In this document: piece after piece, positions 22,801 through 31,001 of the stretch | Layout of the letters: every line of letters starts with the position of its first letter | Numbering within the stretch: position 1 is the first letter of the stretch | DNA from: Amoebophrya sp. A120 | Lineage: Eukaryota > Sar > Dinophyceae > Syndiniales > Amoebophryaceae | NCBI GenBank assembly: GCA_905178155.1 | Contig: CAJINV010000008.1 | Span: forward strand, 1,054,001 to 1,118,000 | Length of the DNA: 64,000 bases | Direction of reading: 5' to 3' | Made by a program: the position numbers and the translations under genes | Notes under the pieces: model-generated | Database searches by the model: none | Seen by the model: the letters and a program-made list of their open reading frames with translations, nothing else | What the model was told of the DNA's origin: nothing

Positions 22801-25075
22801 GGTTTTCCTCCCTAAATGCTTTTGGTTTTGGCTCGGAGTTGTAGATTATTTACTTCATATCGTACTTACTTATCCCCGATTTTTTCTCTTTGAGGAGCGC
22901 AACGAAATTATGCAAAATTCAACAGGCCCCACCTGTCTCGGGTCCCGCAAAGCTGTATACCGCAAAGAGCTTCACTCCGTTCCTGACTTCGGCGGAGGAG
23001 AAGAGTCGGGATGCGCTTCCCTTCGAACCGAGCCCCATATTCGAATTTGCCAGCAAGGTCTTGTGCGAGGAGATGCGCATTTTGGAGCACCGGAAGATTT
23101 CCATGCCCGACATTTCCACAACTCAACTCAGCGTCTCTTCCAACAGAAACAAGTCCGTGAGTAAGGCCTCTGAACAAGCAGGAGAGAACCTGGCTGTTGC
23201 TTCCTCCGCGCAAAAGAACGACCCACAGCAGGCGTCTGTGCGACGGAGTAAATCGGCTGCGAGCAGCAGTGTGGCGCGGATGATGCGGGAGAAAAAGGAG
23301 GGGTACGACCCGATTCTGTCGCAGTACAATGCGCATCTGATGAACGAGCTTCGCGAGCAGAAGCTGCAGCAGCGCGGCCGAGGAATGGACCGGAAATGGA
23401 ACAGCGTGCGGCCGCTGAGTGCGGCCCGGCCCGACACGAAGGTTGTACGGAATGACAGTGGTGACCTGTTTTCGAAGTCCTACACGGAGTTGTTCACCAA
23501 AAAGGACGTGTACATAGCACACCCGATATGCAATGTAAATTTCCCGTACACGTACAAAATGCATGACAAATTCCGCTAATTTGCAGTGTACAACTTGTCA
23601 TGCTAGACTAGGACTGAAGGCAAGTTTTGTCATGCAGAGACTGCATTGGTACGTGTACGGGAAATTTACTGTGGATACCCGAATCCACCGCCAATTTCCA
23701 ACAGGCCGGAATGCGCAGCTTGCGGAACGTTCCTGGAGAGAACATGTACTATTTAATTGCCCTTATTTTGCTTCTTGATGATGAAAACCGTTTTTCTACT
23801 TTTTGTAGCCAAAGTTGTAGCTATCCTACTTCTGCCAGGTGGGCCAGGTCTAGAAGCAGGCACTCGCTGCCACCCTGGCTTATAATATCGTTCTGCTAGT
23901 AGCTTCGATTATTTTTATTTCAGTGAGGGGTAACAACAACAAGGATCCACCTTGACCTTCTATTGATTTGCTCATCCCAGGCGTCATCCGCGACGTGGTC
24001 AACGAGAAGGTTTCGCGACCCGTTGCAAGGTGCTGCAGCTGGAAGTGCTGCAAGGACTGGAATGACCGGTACTCCCCCCCGTTCTTGCGGCTGTATCGCG
24101 AGAGCTACATTGATATCAAATGTAAAAGTGTCTGGGTCTGGAAGAGTCATGCTGTTTTTGCATGACGCAGAAGGTCTGGCATGGAAGCTCCAGCATCACA
24201 GGTTTCGAGAAGCTTCCGCAATGCCAAATCCGCATGACAAATCCCCCACTTTGGTGACAGAAAGTGGGCAGCTTTTGCTGACTGTGCATGAGAGATTTCT
24301 CTGCGTTCTAAAATGCGCATCACAAGTTCGGATCCTTCCAGACCCAGCCACTTTTGCATTTGATAATTGAAGAGCAGGAGATCCGGGACGCGCCGCCGCC
24401 TCCGCCGGCGAAGCCCCAGCTATCCTGTGCAAAAGTATCGTACTTGTAGTAATCGCAGCTATGCATTACAAATCTAGTTGGTTAAGTAAATCCGCACTAC
24501 AGATTTAATTTGTTATGCTGAGCCAAGAATTTGTATTGCGATTTGTACTAGTACGATACTTTTGCAATGCATACCAGCCGAAGGCTTACAACGCTGAGGA
24601 AGCAGCCGTGTCTCCTTTCAAAACCGCAAATCTCGCTGCAGCCGCGGCGGGCTCTTCTTCGGGCGCCGGAGGTGCCGATGAACAGGCGGGAACAAGAGAA
24701 GAGGGAAATAACGCAGACGAAGCATCGTCAAAGGGCGGCGCCACTGGTGCTACTTCTTCTGCAGAGGAGCGCGAGAAAGCATCTGATGGCGAAAATAAAA
24801 TCGCGGACGAGGATGCTGCGGCGCCGGCGGCAGTAGAACAACTTCCAGAAAGTTTAACGGACCGGCACGGCAACACAATCAAACCCGTCGGGCCACCGGA
24901 GGAGCCGTTCGCTGCGGGGAGCGACCTGATGGAGGAGGGGGAGGGCGGGGCAAGTTCTTCTCCCGCCGCGTCGAGTCCCCCACCAGCGAGTCCCAACGCC
25001 GGTATTCTCGGTGACGATGACGAGCCGGCCGAGGAGGAGGAGGAAGAGGAAGACGGCGAAGAGACTGAGGACTGA
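19861..25075 (+). CDS. Large coiled-coil protein with Cys-rich segments, unknown function
   Basis: I join seven coding pieces: 19861 to ~20,520; ~20,700 to ~21,660; ~22,900 to 23526; 23683-23745; 23981-24113; 24371-24420; 24579-25075. Three joins are introners (23527, 24114 and 24421); 23746-23980 is a phase-correct GT-AG intron (GTACTA to ATCCCAG). The intron around 21.7-22.9 kb contains a 1.1-kb TIR element, with ambiguous ends, as are those near 20.5-20.7 kb. The protein begins with a disordered Pro/Ala region, then CPVCWQL with a downstream CSRVLCAYH (possible zinc site). A long charged coiled coil (about 21.2-21.5 kb), a Cys-rich part (CAACG, CCSWKCC) and a Glu-rich C-terminal tail follow. 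No family is recognised; a structural role is a guess. Confidence 0.6.
21720..22815. mobile_element. 1,096-bp element with long TIRs and 5-bp TSD (ATGCT)
   Basis: Inverted repeats of about 54 bp begin TTAGGGAGGAAAACCGGGCG at 21720 and end with the complement at 22815; the inner end of the TIR includes a poly-T/poly-A run. Perfect ATGCT duplications flank it (21715-21719, 22816-22820). The interior is very G/C-rich and holds a ~60-bp imperfect direct repeat (about 22228-22287 and 22393-22454) with a shared GGGGGACGACTAG core. No transposase frame is evident, so it looks non-autonomous. It lies in an intron of the 19.9-25.1 kb gene. Ends differ from the TAT(C/G) introners. Confidence 0.85.
23527..23677 (+). 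mobile_element. Introner (TSD CCCGA)
   Basis: Element of 151 bp, from TATGCAATGTAAATTTCCCG to a right end reading GTACGTGTACGGGAAATTTA then GTGGATA. The TIR core is AAATTTCCCGTACACGTAC. Perfect CCCGA flanks are at 23522-23526 and 23678-23682. The interior carries GCATGACAAAT and TTGTCATGC motifs. Excision with one TSD keeps the frame (...AHP then NPPP...). Confidence 0.9.
24114..24365 (+). mobile_element. Introner, GTCTGGGTC family (TSD ATTGA)
   Basis: Element of 252 bp with near-perfect TIRs: left TATCAAATGTAAAAGTGTCT then GGGTCTGGAAG, right CTTCCAGACCCAGCCACTTT then TGCATTTGATA. Perfect ATTGA flanks are at 24109-24113 and 24366-24370. It is similar along its whole length to 36283-36533. 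Excision with one TSD keeps the frame (...RESYI then EEQEI...). Confidence 0.93.
24421..24573 (+). mobile_element. Introner, GCAAAAGTATCG family (TSD CCAGC)
   Basis: Element of 153 bp, left end TATCCTGTGCAAAAGTATCG, right end CGATACTTTTGCAATGCATA. Perfect CCAGC duplications at 24416-24420 and 24574-24578. Excision joins AKPQ to PKAYNAEE in frame. Only 50 bp of exon separates it from the introner before it. It is related to 32705-32859. Confidence 0.93.
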
Positions 25076-26130
25076 CCTTCTCGTAGCCGGACGAACAAAT
25101 AGGTGGAATGGCACACGACGGAAAGCGAAAGGCATTTGCATGGTCTGGTAGAATTATTGTACGAAGAAATAAACTCGAAAGAACTGCAGCTGGTGTACTA
25201 ACTTTCATTAGTGAAACTAGTTTGGCTTTCACAAAAGAACCCGATGTAGTGTACCATGCGTGACTTCGTCTTCATCTTTTTTACATCTGGATCTGTCACT
25301 TCTTGTATGATCGTTTTTGAGCTGCAGCTTGACCTAGAAAGCCAAAGCGAGCGGTTTTCCATTTTCACTCGTTGCACGATTCGATGCAACTTCTTCTAAA
25401 GTCACATGCCGATTTTCTTTCCGTAAAGCTAACGATAAGAGCAAAAGAGAGACAATCCATACGCAACCCACGTGTACAAACAAGGACACCACAAACCCAG
25501 TCCTCTTCTTTCTGGATTGACTTTTCTGCACATCTATCTGCTCAACAACGTTTCGCATTTGAGTTTTCACTTTCTGCTTCTGGACACCCAAAGCCAAGCG
25601 TTTCATTGACACAACAGTGCACCACTGCCAGGGACACAGTGCTGCATCAGCATCACAGGGACTGGGAACAGTTTTGGCCATGCAGCGAGGTAAATGCAAA
25701 CTCAATATCATGTTCTCCTACTGCTACTTCTCTCAGGTTTTTTGTTTCTTGCGTGACTGTTACCTTCTCCTCTTAGTCTTACTCCAGATCAATATGCATA
25801 GGGAAACGGTAGTCAACATGGAGCAGAATATGATCTTTCTGTCCGCCATTTGTTTCTGTTTCGCGTGCTCTTCTTGATCTTGATCTCATGGTCACTAGGT
25901 ACTTGTTGTCTTCTCGCACCATTTCTCGTTGTAGTTCATTTTGTGGATGTGGTTTTGGTTGTGAAGCGCTAGCTTAATATGAAAATGATGACAGGTTCTT
26001 TTACCTTTTTCATCTTGCTGTAGCTTTTTTTGACTAGGTAATTTGACATTTTGACGTTGTACTTTCTTGCAGCATCCTCCAAGAACGAACGAAGTTTTAA
26101 GTTCGAGATAGGTTACGGGAACGTGATTTG
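25076..26130. other. Intergenic stretch, no supported gene
   Basis: Open frames up to 134 codons occur on both strands but overlap and have no domain-like character. No introner TIR or RNA gene is seen. Probably 3' region of the upstream gene and promoter of the gene at 26131. Confidence 0.5.
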
Positions 26131-28303
26131 ATGTCCGGCATGCAAGGCAATAATTCAGAGGAAATATCTGATAGAAATCTTGCCGAAGCTTTGCGTCGCC
26201 CGCTGCTTGATTTTGATGAGACCTACAGGCAAGCGAATCTCTCCGAAGCACAGTCGACACGAACGGAAGCTCCGCGAGAAGATGAGACGAGACGTCGGGT
26301 TCTTGTTCCTGCCTCTATACGGACTGCGAGCGGGGGGCAAAGTGTCGCTCCCAGCACGGGATCCCCGCCTGCAACTGCCAGTTCAGGCAGCAGGCTGCAA
26401 GATGTACAAGGTCTTCGTCATCAACCCGAGTCTCCACAAGAACGAGATTTTGATGAAACGCCGATGGGAGAAGATGGCGCGGAAAATGCCGGCCCCGGCA
26501 CCGTAGACGAAATATCGTGTCTCGCAGGAGTTGCGACTGCTCGAAACGGCCTGTATCTGGTGCTGGTCGTGGTGGTGATCCGACTTGTGTTGCTTGTTCT
26601 GGTTTGCGCAAAGGTTTTTTCGGATTCACACGGTGGAGCTGCTGCAACAGCGGCACCTTTGACTTCGATATTCGGTGGGCTGCTAGGAAACGGCACCAGC
26701 ATAGATGGCGGTGGTGGACAATCTTCTTCCCCTGCAGCGACGGACCAGAGGCAGAGGGATGAGAAGCAAACTGCTGATGCCAGCAGTGGTGGAGCTAGTG
26801 GCGCGGCCACGACAATACCGTCTTCCGTTGTCGCACAGTACTCTGCGCAGCATGACCGGATGTATGTGATTCCGGTTGTAGACCAAGACCGTATACGCAC
26901 CGCAAACGTATCGTCCCACACGTAGTTTCTTACTACAAATCGGAAAAAATAAAAAAGAGGAGTAGCAGAATGTGAATCATTTGAGAAATTTGCAGGATGA
27001 AGGAAGATCGAAAAAGACCGGGTAAAGATCATCTGGCCCGTATCTTCTATTGCAATCTGTATGCAAAAAATGCGTGGTGCGATACTTTTGCACAGGATAC
27101 GGCAAAAGCGGTGACTTGCGAAGCTGTGGCTGGCAGCGTGCGACATTACTTGCTGTGGAGTCTACGGACCTATTCTTTCGTGAGAGAGCTATCAAGTTTG
27201 TGGACGACCGCTCGCATTCACGCCCTATCGACGGTGCGCCAGGGAGCACGGTAAATGCAACTGCTCGTGCGAGTAGCGGAATGGACGAGAATATGAGCAG
27301 GCGTGCCGCCTCTCTCTTGCATCTCGCCGAGACCGACAGAGCGCAAAGACCAATTTACGAGAGGCAGTACGGCGAAGAGGAAGCGTTTTGGTCATTCTCT
27401 AATGAAAGGAATGCCGCCGTGATTCAGCCGAGCAACCTTGAGATCGCTTTACACGCCTTCGTTGACGGGAATTTCGTTACCCGCGGAAGCTATGAAACGC
27501 TCCTCCCGTTGAGTGTCATCGAGAACGCACCTGTTAGTGTCTTGCAGCTGCCAGTCACATCATTCGGAAAAAACGAAACAGAGGCAACAGGAAAACCGCT
27601 GGTCACAACACGGGAAGAGCAGGACGGGGCGGATGGCCTTCTTGGAAACGTCAACGTCAACGATCAAGGCGCCACGAGATCAATTTTCAAAGACTTCGCC
27701 GCGACCGTTCTGAGCGCACGTACACAAGCGGCTGCTGATTCCACATCTCCTAGTCCTCAGCTTCCCGTAGTGCGCTTGGTCGCGCTGGAAAGACGGCACA
27801 TCACAGCCTTGTTGACCGCATTGGGCTGCACAGGTCGTCGTGGAGAGGACGACTCCAAAGAGCGGTCGTGCCACGAAAGAGTGACCCCTTACATCCAGGC
27901 GATGCGCGGATTTGACTTAGAAATCGAACAGCAATTACACGGTGAAGCTGTCGCGGAGACCGTTGCAAGGAGAACGCAGAAGGAGCTTCTCCCTAGTCAG
28001 AAAGTGCACGCGGGCGACCTGTACTTCGAGTTGGAGTTCGGTTTCCGTCCTCTTCGTGGCAATCACCCACCAGACACGAAGCAGACCAATTTTTCAGACG
28101 AGCTAGGTCGTCCTGCAAGAAATGCAACCCAGCTCGTGTTGCTCGCAATCACGCCTCGAGTGACGCCCTTTTCTCGAAGTGTCTGTGATGAGGGAGCCCT
28201 GGTTCATGATACTAACCGGGCGAGCAACAATAATTCCCTGCTAACGTTCTCACACCTCCTGGGACAACTGACCGGAGGGCCTGTGATGTCGCAAACGACC
28301 TAG
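26131..28303 (+). CDS. Single-pass membrane protein, unknown function (two exons proposed)
   Basis: Exon 1 (ATG 26131 to 26908) encodes a disordered acidic N-terminus and one strong transmembrane segment (LYLVLVVVVIRLVLLVLVCA). Exon 2 (27102-28303) has no ATG of its own near the start and continues the same phase once a putative introner (26909-27099) is removed, giving about 659 residues. The exon 2 part is soluble-looking, with Cys pairs (LGCTGR, RSCHERV) and many Arg/Glu; residues FDLEIEQQLHG and DLYFELEFGFRPL look structured. No family recognised. If the join is wrong, these would be two neighbouring genes; the second would then lack a clear start. Confidence 0.5.
26909..27099 (+). mobile_element. 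Probable degenerate introner of the GCAAAAGTATCG family
   Basis: The right end, CGATACTTTTGCACAGGATA, is identical to the right end of the introner at 32705-32859. A TATC start at 26909 gives a typical length (191 bp) and an in-frame exon join, but the left end does not match the right TIR well and the flanks share only CG. The left boundary is therefore tentative. Confidence 0.45.
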
Positions 28304-28790
28304 CTGCCGTTTCGGTCGCTGGTTGATGGTTCGGCTTACTTACCCCGAGTGGACCGAGTATCAGGTCACTTGGGAAGCTATTAAGGACGTGGTGACCGCC
28401 AATTAATTACAGAAAGTATGCTGCTCTCAGGCAGCCGCAGCGAAGTAACAAAACGAAAACTAAGAGAGTAAGAAAGGGAAAGTAGGCGATGGTAATGAAG
28501 TCCTGCAGGAGCATGAGATTTAGATGCACGACGGATGTTGAGGGACGAAAGGAGCGACGGTGCAGCCGAATGTAGTGTGAAGATCACCCCAGCCTCGTCT
28601 TGGAAAATATTTCAAGGGAGCAAGGGCGGAGAAGGAATCAGGAAGAACGTGCCAGCGTCTACAAGTGAGACGTCCGTAGCGGTGACTTCTGAAAAGTCAT
28701 GGTTTTGGATTTTTTGATGTTCTCCTATATGGTTCTTTGCTAGCAGAACCAAGAAAGCCGCAAGTTCCGGCTCTTCGCGGAGCGTCGCGA
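28304..28790. other. Intergenic stretch before the rhomboid gene
   Basis: No supported gene. An open frame upstream of 28791 in phase with the rhomboid gene has no ATG. The region presumably holds promoter and untranslated sequence; no recognisable motif. Confidence 0.5.
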
Positions 28791-30098
28791 ATGCTGATGG
28801 CCATTACGATGGTGCTACCGAGACCTGCTGCTAGGTTTCGCACAGCTGCGCCGTCAGCCCGTTCACGTTTCGTCCATCGTCTTCTCGCTCTCCGAGGACG
28901 AGACCCGCAGGCGCACTTTGATGCGACTAATCAGAGGCGCCAGTTCGCAACCGACGTCTCGGAGCTTGAACAAAAGCCTCGCCACTTAGTATCGACCGAC
29001 ACCAGTGAAGAAGGTGAAGCGAGTCTCGCGTTGCCCACCGGTACCCTCGGTCTTCTAGCTTGCAAGACAGTTGCTTTCATGCTTTACATGCAGGCTGCGA
29101 ATAGGGTCGATCCTGATCGAACAGCGGAGGACGTTGCCGAGGGGAATCTGAATAAAGGAACTGCCTGGCGGCCGCTCTGCGCCAACAGCCATGTAGTGCA
29201 AGGACATCAATCTTGCGGGCCTAGTACCGCATCTTTTGTAGGCGATCACGTCGCGCTTGACAAATCCTGGTGGGATACACACTTTACAGCCAGTTGGGTC
29301 GGTGTTGCGCAGGAAGGGCGGCACTATACTCTCGCGACGAGCTCTTTTCTGCACGCCAACGCGCTCCACTTCGGCTGCAACTTTCTCGGATTGTTGTGCA
29401 CTGCCTCCGCAGTAGAACACCATCTGCGATCTGGTCTTTTCATGCTTGCAGTGTACGGCTCCTCCGCCGTCGCGGCTTGCACCTGTCAAGTCGGACTGTA
29501 CAAATTGATGAGTTCTACTAGGGAAAAGGATAAAGTCGCCCCAGATGAACATCACCACATTGAAGAAGGACGGGAACAACAAACTCAAAGGAACCCATGT
29601 GAATCTACGTTTTCCGATGACAATGTAAATGTTGCAGTAGAAGAAAGCAACGACATGTTGGAGGTTCGCTGCCTTGGCGCCAGCGGCGGCGTTTGCGGAC
29701 TACTTGGGTTCCTCGCCGCGCAACAGCCAGCAAAGCGGGTGTATTGGTTCGGGTGTGTCCCTATGCCGTTGTGGGTACCAGTTGCGACTCTGTTCGTCGC
29801 TGATGGTTCTCTGGCACTGTGGAAGCACTACGGCGCTCGTGCCTGCTCTAGGACGACGTCGGCTCCAAATAGGCCCGGGGGTCTTGGTAGAGACCAGGAG
29901 CACGACCACCATCGGGGGACGAGGTTTGGTGAAGGCTTCGGCTTACTAGGGGGAGAGTTGCAGCAGCGGGAGAACGAGATTCTTTACTCGCAAATCGACT
30001 CAGGAAGTACAAGAACCTCTTATCACATTTCGCATGGAGCACACGCCTCGGGCACGCTTTTTGGAATGCTTTTTGGTTGGATTGCTCTGTGTGTGTGA
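28791..30098 (+). CDS. Rhomboid-family intramembrane serine protease, probably mitochondrial
   Basis: A 435-residue single-exon gene. The rhomboid signature is complete: FLHANALHFGCN (first conserved His/Asn motif, about residues 180-195), LGASGGVCG with the catalytic Ser at about residue 298, and HGAHASGTLFG with the catalytic His at about residue 418. Several hydrophobic segments surround these. The N-terminus (many Arg, Ala, Ser and no acidic residues in the first ~35 positions) resembles a mitochondrial presequence, which suggests a PARL-like role in the inner membrane (inference). An acidic, His-rich hydrophilic loop of roughly 60 residues sits between the first motif and the Ser motif, and another polar loop before the His motif. 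ATG 28791 is the first in-frame Met; 28797 is an alternative. Confidence 0.88.
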   Translation: MLMAITMVLPRPAARFRTAAPSARSRFVHRLLALRGRDPQAHFDATNQRRQFATDVSELEQKPRHLVSTDTSEEGEASLALPTGTLGLLACKTVAFMLYMQAANRVDPDRTAEDVAEGNLNKGTAWRPLCANSHVVQGHQSCGPSTASFVGDHVALDKSWWDTHFTASWVGVAQEGRHYTLATSSFLHANALHFGCNFLGLLCTASAVEHHLRSGLFMLAVYGSSAVAACTCQVGLYKLMSSTREKDKVAPDEHHHIEEGREQQTQRNPCESTFSDDNVNVAVEESNDMLEVRCLGASGGVCGLLGFLAAQQPAKRVYWFGCVPMPLWVPVATLFVADGSLALWKHYGARACSRTTSAPNRPGGLGRDQEHDHHRGTRFGEGFGLLGGELQQRENEILYSQIDSGSTRTSYHISHGAHASGTLFGMLFGWIALCV

Positions 30099-31001
30099 TA
30101 CGTCGCGTCCCCAGTAGTTCTTCATTTGTTCACCATAGTACTCAGAGCAGCAGCAGTCGAAAGACCCAAGACCAGAACAGCCGTCGGGATCAGGCACGGG
30201 GAGTATGACGTCGGTAGGCAGTTGATCACGCGAACAAGTCGTTCGTGATAATTGCTTGTGGTCGTGATGATCCTCTATTGTGCTTCTAACGCGAGAGAAG
30301 GGATAGAGATAGACTACAATATCTCCAAGCATGATCATGATGTCTTATTGAGTGATACGCAACCGAAACCGCATCCGCAAGCCCCTCCTGGGCACACGCT
30401 GTGTCCAGCATTCTACCTAGCGATGAGGATCAGTCACTAGCGCCAGCGCTAGCACTATTTGCCAGTGCTGCCAGCATTGGTGTCGAGAGATTGCGCGCGT
30501 CACACTAATTGCGAGTGTGATCTTTTTGGACATCAACTACTTCTTCTTATCAATCTTATCCGAGGAAGTGCGCTCACTGAGCGCAATGGATGAATACAAA
30601 AATTTAGCACTCGTCTCTTCATGCCTTTCATCATCTTACTTTACACTTCAATGACAGTGGAGGTTCGCATCTTTTTTCGATCATACTTAGGCCGCGCTTC
30701 AAGTAATGCAAAAGTCCGACCTTTTTAGCTTATCGTACACGTCTACACTTCTTTGGGATCATCATCCCTCATTTTTTGGCTTGGATTCGTGTCTCTCATC
30801 AGCAACTGCTATGACTGGTGAAAGCGTGGTTAAGCAAATATACCAATAGAAAGTCAGTTGTTGGAGTTACAGAGGGGATGAAATAAAACGAAAAGGAAAA
30901 GAACGAAAAGTTTTACTAGCAGAAAAAGATCTTTTTGCAAAAACTATACGATAGTAGAGGAACAAAGAACTCCGCGGGGGCCGTTTCCTAGCAAGAAAAA
31001 G
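30099..31001. other. Intergenic stretch, no supported gene
   Basis: No convincing frame on either strand; the longest ones overlap the 3' end of the rhomboid gene in antisense. A short near-palindrome around TAGCGCCAGCGCTA (30436-30449) is visible but of unknown meaning. Otherwise AT-rich sequence that should contain the FPG promoter. Confidence 0.5.

Noticed and set aside
25372-25877. Plus-strand frames of 134 and 86 codons after 25.3 kb
   Set aside because: Overlapping frames on both strands, no conserved-looking segment and no link in phase to neighbours.
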